Shown in pieces: positions 49,384 to 62,635 of a stretch of 64,000 bases of DNA. The stretch's first letter is position 1. The number at the start of each line of letters is the position of its first letter. Location of the stretch: contig JNEU01000614.1 of assembly GCA_000697475.1 (NCBI GenBank), positions 1 to 64,000 on the forward strand, in the 5' to 3' direction. A program made the translations under genes and the position numbers. The notes under the pieces were generated by a model, which worked only from the letters and a program-made list of their open reading frames with translations, searched no databases and was not told the DNA's origin. The DNA comes from Lichtheimia corymbifera B2541. Its lineage: Eukaryota; Mucoromycota; Mucoromycetes; Mucorales; Lichtheimiaceae.

Positions 49384-50477
49384 GTCAGCTTCATTGAATT
49401 TAACGGCATTGCTGGAAAAAGAGCCTTCCTGTTAGATTTTACAGGTCGGTCCTGGAAACTACCACACATCCACTTGCAGTCGCATGCATCATCACATTAT
49501 TATCCCCAATCTTTTATTACATGTCAAGGGAAGGCTTTTGATCTTATGGAATAAAGATGCGCTATAGCTCTTGTTCAGAATGGCTGCATACCTCCACGTG
49601 CACACGCATTCCAAAGTAGCCCAATGTTGGGCTTGCTACGTGATTAAACACCATGTTGCTGGGACATGAGGTAACGCGCTACCCAGATAATACAAACACA
49701 AAGATTCAATCAAACAATGAGGGCAATGCCACAAATAGTATTCGGATCACAATGAATTGTCTTTTTTTATTATGTAAAAAGTTGATGAATTACAACTATA
49801 GCAAGTAGTAGTAGTAGTTACCTATAGGAATAGTTGATGAGTAAATGAAATACCCCAATAACCTTCCATCTACCCCTCCCCTTTGGTGATGTGTAGCGTG
49901 AAGTCAGTCGAAAAGTTGTTGCGGTATAGTTTTTCTCAACAATGCTATTCTGACAGCTCCAATATACTATACTTCATCATTTTCTTCACGCTACCTATCA
50001 TCCCTCCTTGTGTCTAAATGGAAAAGAGCTTACCTTTAGAAGAAGAACATTTGTGGGAAAGAAACACGACCAAAAAATTTTCCACGTCCACTTTCTTTTT
50101 CAACTTGATCGGAGACAAATTGGTCACCGTCGTTGTCGTTGAGCCACACATTACCTCAACCATCACTATGTCATGCAGAAACCACTCAATGCATGTACTA
50201 TAGTGTTTGACGCGTATTGATACAATGACATTAAAGTCTTTTATTGGATAATACGTGGCAAGTGCTAATCATATTATTCAATGAGCCATTGTCTAGTCTA
50301 TATAACCCAGTGCATTGTACATATTCGATAAGGCGATGGGGATGAAATTACTTGTAGCGTCAGGTACACGTGATATGAATCCAACGAGAATGGGGATATG
50401 TACATAACAGCATTTAAATTCTTGTGATAAGATCCCGCTTTCTCCACCACTTTTGGGCCTCGTTGTTTCAGTCGTCG
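49384..50477. other. Intergenic region, 1.1 kb
   Basis: Short frames only. It contains AT-rich DNA and the upstream region of the TRAPPC8 gene. Confidence 0.45.
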
Positions 50478-53400
50478 ATGGATAAGCAGCTACCGACACT
50501 CCCCGCCGCCGATACGCGGTCTCCATCACCAGCGATCATGTCGACCCATACGCCCCGTGATGAACTGGCTCGTTCGTTCTCTCCATTGGTCGCCGTCGTT
50601 GCAAGTCAGGATGCCGAGGAAATATGTCAAAAGAACCACATTCCGTCCTTTGCTGACTTTTTGAAACCTTTTGGCAATCTCATCGAGGGTCGAGGTCTGT
50701 GTGTGTCCTTGCCATTAGAAATCACCCATGCTCACTCTTTGTGTTATAGTCTCGCCACGGGATTGGCAAGGAATACCTATTGCTGTGGATAATTTCAGTG
50801 TACGGTTTCGGCACGTTGACAAGCTTGGAGAGCCTAACCATCAAGCTGTGATGGGTGTTGTGGATGATCATGTACGAGCACGAAAGGCACCAGAGATGCA
50901 TGAAATAAGGACACAAGGGGATGTCAATGATGGCTATTTGGATAGTAAGTAAATGACAATACTTTGATGATGACGATCGACGATCATTAACATGGGCCAT
51001 TTTGATAGCAAGCCTAGATGAACGAATGCCTTGGTATGCCGATTTCAGAAAACTTGTCATGTCATTACGAGGCATCAGTGAACATGAGACCTTTGATCAT
51101 CCAGTCGCCGTCTTCATCGCCATATCATCATCCAATCCTGATCCAATTGGCACCATCACTCAACTCTATAATCCCAACATCCCTTCCTTCACCATCGATC
51201 GCCCGTTTGTTGATCCAAATATCCTGCGTTATTACGTTGTCTTGCATGATCCAAATACCACTTCAGATGATCAGTAAGTGAATTGGACATATATATATAT
51301 ATATATATATACAAGGAATTAATGATATATGAAAAGAGCAAAGGCAACCTTTGAAAAGGTACAAAAATCGCTGGGTTTGCATTGCCATTTGCTTCGCGTC
51401 AATTCCAAACCGAGATCCAATACGACCACCAGCCTACTTGACGACGACGTTGTTCCCAACGAACCCGATGCAGATCCATTCATACGTGACTTATGGCAAG
51501 AATCACTCGCCGAATCAGCCATGATCGAATCACGTCTCCAAACACATGCCAGCAATATAACATCCGCTGCAGCATCCGAGTCTGGCCTATCCACCCATAC
51601 ACGATCGAGTTCTGTATCATCCAACCTTAGCAGCAGTAACAGCGGATTACAAAGCCTTAACAATACCCAACCACCTTTTCCTTCACCTACACCTCTTGAA
51701 CTCAGCAATGTATCTCTGGAAAGCAGCACATCGGTCGATCGCATTGTCACACCTGATATTATACAAGGAGAGAATAACGGTGCTCCATCATCATCATCAT
51801 CATCCACCGTACAATATGGAAGATATCTTACAGCAGACGATGTGACCTCCTGCAAGGCCATGGTCCGTGAATTTGTGGTGCAGAGTCTGATCCCTTTTAT
51901 GGAACGTAATATCCAACACTGGAACGAACAAGTGGCTTCAGCAAGACGTGGATTGACAGGTCGATTATTTGGTGCAAGTCGTCGTCTTTTTGGATCATCA
52001 TCAAGAACCCATTCGTCACAATCATTGCAGACCATTGCTGCTACTGGACCCAATGTACCAGCGGGTGTGAATCAAGTCGTGGTGTAAGTCATAGTGGATG
52101 ATGCTATATGTGTGTCCTATACTGATCCCATGTCTATTGATAGTTACCCATATACAGCTCCTGAGGCACAAATGCGGAAGCTTGCTGATTTTGCATTCAT
52201 GATCCGAGACTACAAGTTTGCACACACCATTTACGATACGGTGCGTCGAGATTATGCCACTGACAAAGCATTCAAATACCATGCTGGCACACAGGTAAAA
52301 AGAAAGAAAGGAGGAGAGGATTTTAAAAACTAGATCGCTCATTGACTTTCTTCGATAGGAAATGATTGGTATTTGTCTATTAATGATGAATCAACCTATG
52401 CGTACAAAAGTCGATGTGGATCGTAATTTCGAGCTTGCAGTACAGCAATATCTTGCCCGTTGTCGATCCCCTTTTCAAGCAACTCGCACTACTGTTATTT
52501 ACTATGAGCTACTCAAGATGCACCGTATGTGGAAGGAAGTGCCTACAGCATTGGTACGCATGACAGGTGAAGATTCAGACTTGCGATCGGCCTTGTTTTT
52601 GGAACAAGCAGCGCATTGTTTCCTCCGTGCCCCTCGTCCCATGGTGCGCAAATATGGATTCCACGTGGTGATGGCAGCGCACAGATATGGCAAGGCATTG
52701 CAACGTCAACATGCTTTTCGATGTTACAAGCTGGCATCCTTTATTTTTGAAGATCGTTTATGGTCGGTGGCCAAGAGTCATATTCAATTTGCATTGGGAC
52801 GACAAGCTTTCCATTTGGGGTTGTTGGAAGAAGCCGCTACCTATTTTGCCAATGTTCTTGCAGATGACAAGCAAACGCCACAGCAACAAGCAGCCCATAT
52901 CCGTGAATTCATGTTCATTTATCGCGTAAGTGGCTATAGGCAAGGACAATTCATTTCTCTTTCTCACACGCACACACACCATATAGCAATACACCAGCCA
53001 AGCAGGCATTGATCCTTTGAAGGAATCGATGCCCAATTTGGGATTACCTGTCATCGATGATCAATGCGTCCAGGTGACTTTATCCAATGAACAATCGCAC
53101 ACGGAGAATCAAGAAGAGTGGATGACCATGGAACGTGAATTGGTCGAAGAAAACATTGCGGAAGGATTCTTTAGTGGATCGAAAAAAGCACTGGCATTAC
53201 AACAACACGATGATAAGCGAGTGGTGTGTGCTGTGGGAGGTGAGTTTTTTACTTTTTATACCCACTCTATTGCATCCAATTCATTCTTTTTTTAATATAT
53301 TACAGAACCTGCCATTGTACACATTGAACTCCACAATCCCTTACAAGTACCGATCGAGCTTAATGATATCGTGCTTGGGTGTGTGCATCGTGAATCCATG

Positions 53401-55180
53401 AAACCAACCAAAGAAAGCCGGGATGCCAAAGTTGAAGCATACGAAGTCATGATTGAAGGCACGCCGGTACCTGATTCGAATGAAATGTTTGATTTTGGAG
53501 GTGATTTCCATTTGCAAAAGATCGCCAATTTGACCCTTGAGCCATTGGAAAAGAGGCAGGCAAGTTCACTGGGTGCAACTGGCTAGGTTGTATGTATACA
53601 TTAACACGTGTGTGTACCATGTGTAGGTCAATTTAGCACTTGTTCCTCGAAAAGAAGGATCCATCCTCATCAAGGGCATTCATTACACCCTCAACAATCT
53701 CGTACACACGTTCCGACCCATCATCAAAAAGGGTAAACGCCTCAACGATACACTTGAACACCGCTTATCGGTGGCCTATGGATTGGATCACACCCTGGAT
53801 TTGCTTGTCACGTCGCCCATGCCATTGCTTGACCTCGCATTCCATAGCGTACCTGAAAGCATCCTTTCCGGACAAGTCGTACAAACCGTATTGGAGATCA
53901 ACAACAAGGGCAACAAGGGACTAACAGCATTACGGCTAAAGTCAAGTCATCCCAGTTTCATTTGCATTGGAAATCCCGAAGACATGGACAAGGAAATCTA
54001 TGGTAAAAAGGTTACTTTGTGTATGTTTAGCATACAATATTAACACTTTTTTTCTTTCAATGATAGCCGGTGAAGCGTCTGGTAACGAGACATTGGCATT
54101 TGACAATAAGCTTTATGATCCGAGCGTGATGTCTGTGCCATTGCCTAATGAGGAGAATGACAAGGGCGTGGTGCATTCTGGCAAAACAACCCTGGTACCT
54201 TTATGGATACGTGGTGACCGGATTGGAAAACATACTTTCAAATTTTTGTTTTCTTATCAATCAGAGGTAGGAGAGAGAGAGAAAAAACATGGCGTGATGT
54301 AGTTGGTCCGTGCTCATCGCATGATTTATCATCATTGTAGGAAGACAACCCAGCTATTGCACATCGTGTGTTGCGTTATACAGTGAATCTTCAGGTACTG
54401 CCATCGCTCAAGATCAATGCATTCACCCGACCTAGTGCAGCCACACCACAAGAGTATATCCTTGGTATTGAGGTATGTGTGTTGATTGCTGTAAAAGAAA
54501 GAAATCAGGCAATTTTCATTAACCAATACCGATCCAATTAGGTGGAGAATTTACAAGCGGCTGAATTTCACCTTACTCAGCTCAATGCAGCCAGTCGACT
54601 GTGGACTGTTGTACCACTTAGTATTCAAATGCAGTCAAGGTAAAGTGCATCATCATCAGACGAGGAAAATCATGGGACTAATGAAGACACATATAGAGAG
54701 GATGTCAAAGCAAAGACATATATTCCTATGCGACAAACGACCTTTGCGTACTACAAGGTTTGCAAGTTACAAGAAAGCGAGCATGATCCTTCCAAGTTGA
54801 ATATTACCAAGTTATCCTTTGTAAGTAAACAATGACTACTATGTATGTGATTGTTGATTAACAGTTGTTTCTTTCAGGGTGATGCTGAGATACCCTTTGA
54901 CACTGTACCACTCAAGACCTTTGCTTTGAATTCACGAACATTGTGGCGTCAGAGCAATATACAATCGCAACATTCACATCAAAACGAGACAGAAGAACCA
55001 AGTCTTTATAATCTTGGAGATTTGGATTTGACGTTGTATTGGGATATCCCCAGCATGAAACGACATGGACAACATTACATTATCGGTATCAGCCTTGCTA
55101 ACTTGTCAGACAATGTTCCTCCTCCACCACCCGCTCGCCCTTCGCTCTCATTAGCTCTTCCCATTGACACCAAAGCATGA
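50478..55180 (+). CDS. TRAPP complex subunit TRAPPC8 / Trs85
   Basis: Defining subunit of TRAPPIII, the GEF complex for Rab1/Ypt1 in autophagy and ER-Golgi traffic. ATG at 50478. After a short lead the conserved start appears: ELARSFSPLVAVVASQDAEE, then HIPSFADFLKPFGNLIEG. It continues with DNFSVRFRHVDKLGEPNH, ASLDERMPWYADFRKLVMSL, and a Ser-rich insert. SYPYTAPEAQMRKLADFAFM, then IRDYKFAHTIYDTVRRDY, FLEQAAHCFLRAPRPMVRKY and KYGFHVVMAAHRYGKALQ are strong Trs85 core blocks. The C-terminal half has beta-rich segments (GEPAIVHIELHNPLQVPIEL). About 12 introns; TGA at 55178-55180. Roughly 1,200 residues, shorter than the human protein but normal for a fungus. An AT dinucleotide run (51288-51311) sits in an intron. 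Confidence 0.92.
51288..51311. repeat. (AT)n microsatellite in a TRAPPC8 intron
   Basis: About 24 bases of alternating A and T within the intron after the exon ending LHDPNTTSDDQ. Confidence 0.85.
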
Positions 55181-55289
55181 GAATAAAAAAATCCCAGCAA
55201 CACGAACCTTATTTTTTTATCGAACTATCTATTGTCCATGAATTCCCTTACACGACTCTTTTTCTCTTTTCTCACTTTTACAAAAAACC

Positions 55290-57613
55290 ATGCTCTCACG
55301 ACTCGCACTTGCTGGCGCTCGGCGAACCAATGTTACAACTTCATCGCGACATTGCTCATTGCTCTTGTCTCATAGCAACGGCATCGGGGCAACAAGAAGG
55401 CGGTGTTATTCAAGCATGAACCATCCTCACCATAATACCAAGAAACAAGAGTCATTCAGTATACCCAAAGCGTTTCAAAGGTTTCTTGACAAAATGTCAT
55501 CATCATCATCATCACCGAATGGAGGAGGAGGAGGATCCACAAGCAAACAGGGTGGTGGTGGGGGAAACCATCATCATCATCATCATCCGCAACAACCCCA
55601 AATGAATGCTGCCGTGGTAATTGTATCCGCAGCGACCACCTATGCTCTATGGAATTGGATTGTGTCACCTGAACAAAGTGCACGGGAAATTACATGGCAA
55701 ACGTTTCGAAGCTCTTTATTGGAAAAAGGGGTTGTGGATAGCGTAAATGTGATCAACCATACTCAGGCACGCGTCCATTTACGACCGGAAGCAGTGACAC
55801 TGGGAGTTCATCCACAACAAATCTATGCATTCAACATTGGCTCGGTGGAAAGCTTTGAACGACATATGGAGGAGGCACAAAAGGAACTTGGGATCCCTGG
55901 TTCAGAACATATTCCTGTCGCCTATCGCAGTGAAGTGGGTATTGTCAACATGTTATTCCACTTTGCACCCACGCTTTTGATCATTGGTGCTCTCTACTAT
56001 ATGGTGAAACGTGGTCCAGGTGGTGCCGGTGGTGCCGGTGGCAGTGGTGGTGTCTTTGGCATTGGCAAGAGTCGTGCAAAACTGTTTAATCAAGAACAAA
56101 AAGTTAAGATCAAGTTTAAAGACGTGGCGGGTGCTGATGAAGCCAAGGAGGAAATCATGGAGTTTGTAAAGTTCCTAAAGAATCCTGGTGTTTATGAACG
56201 TCTTGGTGCAACGATTCCAAAAGGTGCTATTCTCTCTGGTCCTCCAGGTACCGGTAAAACTCTCTTGGCCAAGGCAACAGCAGGCGAAGCAGGTGTTCCT
56301 TTCTTGAGCGTCTCGGGTTCTGAATTTGTGGAAATGTTTGTTGGTGTGGGACCATCCCGTGTCCGTGATATGTTTGCAACAGCCAAAAAGAATGCGCCTT
56401 GTATTATCTTTGTGGATGAAATTGATGCTATTGGCAAGGCACGTGGAAAAGGTGGTCAATTGGGCGGCAATGATGAACGCGAAAGCACACTCAACCAGTT
56501 ACTTGTTGAAATGGATGGCTTTGATTCGAATGAACATGTGGTGGTATTGGCTGGCACCAACCGACCGGATGTATTGGATCCAGCATTATTACGACCAGGT
56601 CGCTTTGACAGACATATTGCTATTGATCGGCCTGATATTGAAGGACGCGTGGCGATATTCAAGGTCCACTTGAAACCTATCAAAACAACCGAAGACGTGG
56701 ATCAGCTTGCTCGCAAATTAGCTGCCCTTACACCTGGTTTCTCCGGTGCGGATGCACGCAATGTATGCAACGAAGCAGCCCTTATTGCTGCACGACATCA
56801 CAAGGATCAAGTGACTCAAGTTGACTTTGAACAAGCGATTGAGCGTGTGATTGCTGGTTTGGAAAAGAAATCACGTGTCTTATCGCCCGAGGAGAAGAAG
56901 ACGGTTGCTTATCACGAAGCGGGACATGCTGTGTGTGGTTGGTACCTCCAACATGCCGATCCATTACTCAAAGTATCCATTATTCCTCGCGGGGTTGCTG
57001 CTCTTGGTTATGCACAATATCTTCCAAAGGATCAGTACCTCTTTAGCGAAAAGCAATTGCTTGATCGCATGTGTATGACACTCGGTGGTCGTGTTTCCGA
57101 GCAGATCTTTTTCGATACCATCACAACCGGTGCACATGATGATTTGCAAAAGGTTACCAAGATGGCATATGCACAAGTATCTACCTATGGCATGAATCCC
57201 ACTATCGGACCACTTTCATTCACTGATCCACAAGGAGACCAGCAATTCCAGAAACCGTTTTCAGAACAAACCGGTGCTCTCATTGACAGCGAAGCTCGCA
57301 CGCTTATCAATAATGCTTACACTCGTACATTGGAGCTATTGACCAAGCATAAGGCGGATGTGGAAAGGGTAGCAAAGTTGTTATTGGACAAGGAAGTCAT
57401 TACACGAGAGGATATGGAGCAATTGCTGGGAAAACGGCCTTTTGTTGAAACAACAGTGTATGATGAATATGTACGTCCAAAGGTATGTTGTGCATCACAC
57501 TAGTCTAAAATTCTGCATGCTGATAACTCTAATAGAAATCTTCACCTGCTGCTACTTTGTTCCCTGATGACCCAGCATCCTCTTCTTCCTCAGAACAACC
57601 CAATACCCCTTAA
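55290..57613 (+). CDS. Mitochondrial m-AAA protease (AFG3/YTA12 type)
   Basis: ATP-dependent zinc protease of the mitochondrial inner membrane that degrades unassembled membrane proteins. ATG at 55290 follows a pyrimidine-rich leader. The N-terminus ([14 protein letters not shown]) is basic and mitochondrial. A Gly/His-rich linker follows. The first span is around [20 protein letters not shown] and the second around [22 protein letters not shown] motor: GPPGTGKT (Walker A), [11 protein letters not shown] (Walker B), [18 protein letters not shown] (second region of homology with Arg finger). The protease motif HEAGH and downstream region are present. Exon 1 ends at 57482 and a 53-base intron joins exon 2 (57536-57613) that adds a Ser/Pro tail; total about 756 residues. 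Position just 110 bases after the TRAPPC8 stop. Confidence 0.96.
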
Positions 57614-57797
57614 CACACTACTTGTAAACATTTTGTACTGTAGAATCATCTTTATATTGTTGGCATAATAAAAGCTTAGGCTTAGCTAACTAGCATAATA
57701 ATTATTCTGCCAAAAGATCACATGGCCAAATCGCACCACCACCACCACCTCTATTTGTAGAGCGTTGTTCCACCTGCTGTGTCCCGCCTTATTCACC

Positions 57798-58993
57798 ATG
57801 TCCAGTCCCAAACTCATGCAATCTGTCCTTCGTGCCAATTTGAAGCATTCACCAAAGAGTGAGTTTGACGAGCCCTATGTCTTTCCACGCAAGCACTTGC
57901 CCAAGGTCATGAAAGGTATGCGCGCAATGCAAGCGTTTTATTCGGTCAGTGTCATTGAATAGCAATCCCTATAGACGAAACCAAGACCCCCATTGTGCTT
58001 ATTGCTTGTGGTTCCTATTCTCCCATTACGTACTTGCACTTGCGCATGTTTGGTCAGTAGTAGTAGTAGCCATGGTGCGTCTGTCGGTGTCATTGACAAT
58101 GATGAGTAATAGAAATGGCCATGGACCACTTTAAGGAACGGGACGAGTACGAGCTTATCGCTGGTTACTTTTCGCCTGTAGCCGATGCGTATAGAAAGGA
58201 TGGACTTGCCGAAGCCAAGGATCGTGTCAAGATGTGCGAGTTGGCAGTGGAAACAACATCCGACTGGTTGATGGTGGATTCATGGGAATCGCGTCAGGAA
58301 CGGTATCAACGCACAGCGGTTGTCCTGGATCATTTCAATCAAGAACTGAACGATGACCATTTCGATCCCGAGACCAATGAAACCATCCCTGGTGGTATCG
58401 TTACAAGCACAGGAGAAAGAAAAAACATCAAGATTATGTTGTTGGCAGGTGGTGATTTGATCGCATCCTTTGGTCACCCAGGTGTTTGGTCACCCGAAGA
58501 TGTAAGTATGGTGGTCGTAATGTGGTCATGGCAACAATCCCAAAAATAGGATGCTTATAAAATCTCTCTTTTTATATAGCTGCATCACATTGTTGGATTC
58601 TATGGATGTGTCATTATCGAACGCACAGGCACGGACGTTTTTGGGTTTTTATTATCGCACGATATCTTGTATCAGCATAGGGTAAGGAAGGAACAAGGAT
58701 GTGATATTTAAAAATAGCCAACCACTCCTCTATTTGTAGATGAATATCGTCGTCATTAAACAGCTAATCCACAATGACATTAGCTCAACCAAAGTGAGGT
58801 AAGCTTTTCCTGATATCAACCCCACACACATGATATGCTTATCCCGAAACGCATGATTCATATTAGGCTGTTTGTGAAACGTGGCATGTCGATCAAATAT
58901 CTGTTGCCGAACCCTGTCATCGACTACATTTACAAACGCGAGCTATACAAAATGACACCACCTGATACCACCACTACTACTACTACTCATTAG
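57798..58993 (+). CDS. Nicotinamide/nicotinate mononucleotide adenylyltransferase (NMNAT)
   Basis: Joins NMN or NaMN to ATP-derived AMP to make NAD or its acid form. Exons starting at ATG 57798 give MSSPKLMQSVLRANLK; the second exon carries the nucleotidyl-transferase motif GSYSPITYLHLRMFEMA, equal to the GSFNPIT..H of the family, with the catalytic His. Later DHFKERDEYELIAGYFSPVA and MCELAVETTSDWLMVDSWES match NMNAT spacing, as does KIMLLAGGDLIASFGHPGVW. The second nucleotide motif appears as ISSTKVR (SxTxxR type), then LFVKRGMSIKYLLPNPVIDY. TAG at 58991-58993. About 290 residues. Seven exons. Confidence 0.95.
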
Positions 58994-59260
58994 ACTAGAT
59001 GCATGCATTCTCCAATCATCATTAAAGTACCCCAAATCATTAGAACAAGAAGCGAGTCAACTCTTTGCAAAAGCTTGTATATCACACGTACAGCATACAA
59101 GGTTGTGTTTTCTGTTATTGTTTATGGTATACAAGAAAAGAAGGGGAAAAAGAGTAAGAGAAGGAAGGAGAGAATGAGAGACTACATGGGTTTTCTAGGT
59201 AGTAACCGAGTTGTTGTTGTTAACAAGGGGGAGGAGGTGGAAAAGATGGTTACTTTTTTT

Positions 59261-60656
59261 TTACTTTGTAAGGTAGAAAGGATGCGAGGTGAAGGTGCAT
59301 TCCTCTTTATCCTCGGTGACACCAACGACTTGATAAAAGTAGGCGTCCTTGGAGCTAGTTTCAGAGACATTCTTGATGGTGTCCTTGATGCTGAACAATT
59401 GATGAGCATCCTCAGGACCATCCCACGACTCTTGCACCAACTCAGTTTCGCGGTCCTTGAGGTTGACCTTGTAAAGCTTGAGGGACTTGTATTGGGCCAA
59501 TTGGGAGATGGGATCACTCTCTGTATAGATGTAAATAAATATTCATGCAAATGAAAAATGCAAAGGGTGGTCGGTATTCACTTACTGATATGGACAGGGA
59601 CACGCTTGGTCTTGCTGATATCGATCTTTTCACCCAAAGCAGGCTTGGTCAATTCAACACCAAAGCAACCACGACCCACATCCTTGTCGAGGTTTTGCAA
59701 TGCCTCCATGTTGGCAGCATTGTCGTGGCTAGGCGACGAAGCCTTAAAGACCTATCGTAGGGTTTAATAATCATGAGGGTTGTCATTTTCATTCTTTTTT
59801 GTTTTACCTGGGACATCAAGGTACAGTCGGGACCTGCAGCACACAAAAGTTAGCACAACTGGAAATTACCATATCGAGTAAGATTCTCTTTTGCCCAATT
59901 ATTATACCAACCTGACTGCGAGTTGTGGACCCACACGCTGAAAATGGTTTAGAAAGGTGATCACTTCATAATCGTTAGCACTTACCGGAATTTGAACTGG
60001 GAAGGAAGCTGCACGCCTTGTGTCTTTGTGATATCGACGCTGTTGATGATGATCGTGGTTGGTCATGGTGAACGTGGCAATCAAGAATGATGATGATGAC
60101 TTACTTTAGGGTGGCCTGGGTGTTGAGTGCATACGAGCCCTTCCAAGGTGTACCAAGATACTTTGGTGTGCCATCGTTTCCGATCGAGTAAATCTAGAAT
60201 TTAAATGTATGTGTGTGTCAAAAATAGAGCAGCGTCTCCAAAGTGATAAACAATTGCCCCTTAAAGCGAGCCGACACGTACATCTACACCCTTAATGACC
60301 TTGGCCTCGGAATCAGGTTGACGATCTATATAATATCACACATGGCTTAGTTGATTTGTTGCTGCCATATCAAGTAGTAGTAGTAGTAGTAGAATCATCA
60401 TCACATACCGACGGTGACAGTGACCTTGGTGGCATCGCTAAATTCTTGTCCTTGGGTGGGAGCTGACACGCTCAGACCTATACGATTCACCCCATGTTAG
60501 GTTGCAAAAAGTAATAGGATGATGATGATGATGATGACACCTACCGTTACAAAACTTTTTTTGAGCTTGATCAATTTCGTCTTGCAAATCATCTGCCTTT
60601 GCAAACTGAGCAGCGGTGGCTAAAAGGCCGAAAAGAGCAACCGTAGAGAGACGCAT
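59261..60656 (-). CDS. Secreted protein with two related domains, function unknown
   Basis: ATG at 60656 starts a clear signal peptide (MRLSTVALFGLLATAAQFAKA). About eight short exons join in frame. Two similar halves are visible: FCNG...LSVSAPTQGQEFSDATKVTV followed by an IYSIGNDG-like strand, and later GCFGVELTKPALGEKIDI followed by SLKLYKVNLKD. Each half has a strand-rich, Ig-like look with one Cys pair (FC...PDC and GC...EEC). No membrane anchor or catalytic motif is seen, so this may be a cell-wall or extracellular binding protein. TAA at 59261-59263. Family not recognised. Confidence 0.75.
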
Positions 60657-62600
60657 GATAATGGAAAGGAAGGCTTGGGTGGGGTGTAAAAAGGAAAAAG
60701 AAGAAAAAGAATGAGAGAGGTGTGTGAGTTGTGTGGGATTACAAGAAAAAAAAAGGGAAACAAGGGGTGTTAAATGAGGAGAGACAGAGAGAAAACCGCT
60801 AAAAAAGATTGGGATCCTGCAAGTTAGCTTCATTTGCTCTCAACTCCGTCTATACATCCCTTACGAATCAAATGAGTACCTCCTCTAATTACTGGATGGT
60901 ACCTTTGTCCATCTATTCGGTGCACGGTTGTCATGTTTGTTCTTTTTGGCTTACAATTTCAAGGGCTTTTATATATATATGATGCAATGAGCGGTGTTTC
61001 TTGTTGTAATGCCACTTGGATGCATACAAACTGCAACAGGCGTGATGATCGAATCGTGTGTGATGATATTTAAAAATGCAGCACAGACAATATCCGAGAA
61101 TATACAATTGCCAAAAGTCAGTGTGGTGCGTGCCACACACTAAGTTTATTGAGCATCTTACAACCGAGGAAACAAAACGTACTATAAGATACTACAGTGA
61201 TCCCTAGCCAGTGCTGCTGCGCTGTGCTGGAAAATCCAATCCAGGATGGTGCTGTATATGAGGGTTGGTGGTACAGTAACGTTCTTTTCTTTGATAGGAA
61301 TGGCACAGGCATTTTTACGATTAAAAGTTGTTCTTTTATTATCTTGTACTAAATTCTACCCACAATGCTAATACGTCCATTCTAACGACTCGTTTCTACA
61401 TTATTATGAGCGTCAAAAGTGATGAAAGAAAGAGGCTGCGCTGCTGGGCCATGTTGCATGAATGAGCTGCTCGCTTGTCGATAATAGATCTGCTAAAAGC
61501 ACTTGTGTGTAGTCCACGTCGTGTAGAGGGGCTGAATGTGCGTTGTGGTAGTCCATGTCGTGTAAAGAAAGACTCGTGTTACTTTGATAAAGATACTGCT
61601 GTCCATCATAAAGTTGTCTCTCGTTCCTTGCATACACTTGCAATGTCACTCATTTGCACCGGTCACCTCCAAGGCTGAACAACATTGACTTGAGTATTCC
61701 ATTTGCATCCACAATGATCAACCATCCTTCGTCAAAGATAAAAGCTCACTCGATAATCCCATCCTATCCATGATCATTTTCAGCGGTATCCACTTGACGT
61801 GATCCACCGTTCCTGCAGACGACGCGCCAAGTAACCAAAGCAAGATTGCAGGATTTCTCATTTCTGCACTTGATCGCATCCATCCATCATAGCCACTGTA
61901 AGTCCAATAAGAAAGAGCCACCATGTGATTGCTGCTGATATGCTTCCTTTTCCATCCGGCTGCTGGTCTACCTCTTTCTGGGTCATTTTGATCGTAACTC
62001 AATCATGTCAGGATCGCCTGTGTGCTGATATGGCCTCCCACCCACCCATTGGGAATCCGTATGTATCGAAGCAGGTTGCTGCACATAAATAAAGCTGCTT
62101 GTATATAATGCCTATCTGCTGTTCACGTAATAAAGGCCACAAGGCAGTTTGCTGCAAGTAACTGGGACAATAGAGTAGAGACCTTGCTAGTGGCAACTGC
62201 TGCTGCGTTTGGTTGTGGGTAGCAGAGGAGTGTGCAAGAGCGTGTGTTGTAGTAGAGTGACAAGGCTGCGAGACAATGGAGTAAAGACCTCGCTAACGGC
62301 AACTGCAGGAATGAATGCTGTTACGTTTGATGGTGATTGAGGACCGTACAAGAGAAGGTGGACTGTCAAGAAACGCGGGTGTTGTAGTGGGGTGTGTACA
62401 CGCCATGGACTCGCCATTCAAGTCAAAGACAATCGGATCAAGGCAGTTGTAGGATTGACATGGTGGGTTGAAGTAGGACAATCGTTCGCAAGTGGTAGTT
62501 GCACTTGAATGGGGCAACAGTGGAGAATGGGAAGAAGAGAAAATAAAGTGGGAGTGGAAGAAGTGGAAATTAAATTGGTCAGGCACTGACTGCACTACAA
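60657..62600. other. Gene-poor spacer, 1.9 kb
   Basis: No convincing gene. It includes two short direct repeats at about 61509-61571 (GTAGTCCACGTCGTGTAGAG and GTAGTCCATGTCGTGTAAAG) and the tandem repeat listed separately at 62167-62400. Confidence 0.5.
62167..62400. repeat. Two diverged tandem copies, about 110 bp
   Basis: A unit beginning GAGTAGAGACCTTGCTAGTG at about 62171 recurs as GAGTAAAGACCTCGCTAACG at about 62281. Both are followed by GGCAACTGC, a GTTTG(G/A) word, then a GTGTTGTAGT(A/G)G element. The divergence points to an old duplication. Confidence 0.6.
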
Positions 62601-62635
62601 ATCCATGCACACTGTAAATGATCCATGATCTAAAG

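Noticed and set aside
60370..60395. (TAG)n run as a possible CRISPR or regulatory array
   Set aside because: It is a simple trinucleotide microsatellite inside an intron, without spacers.
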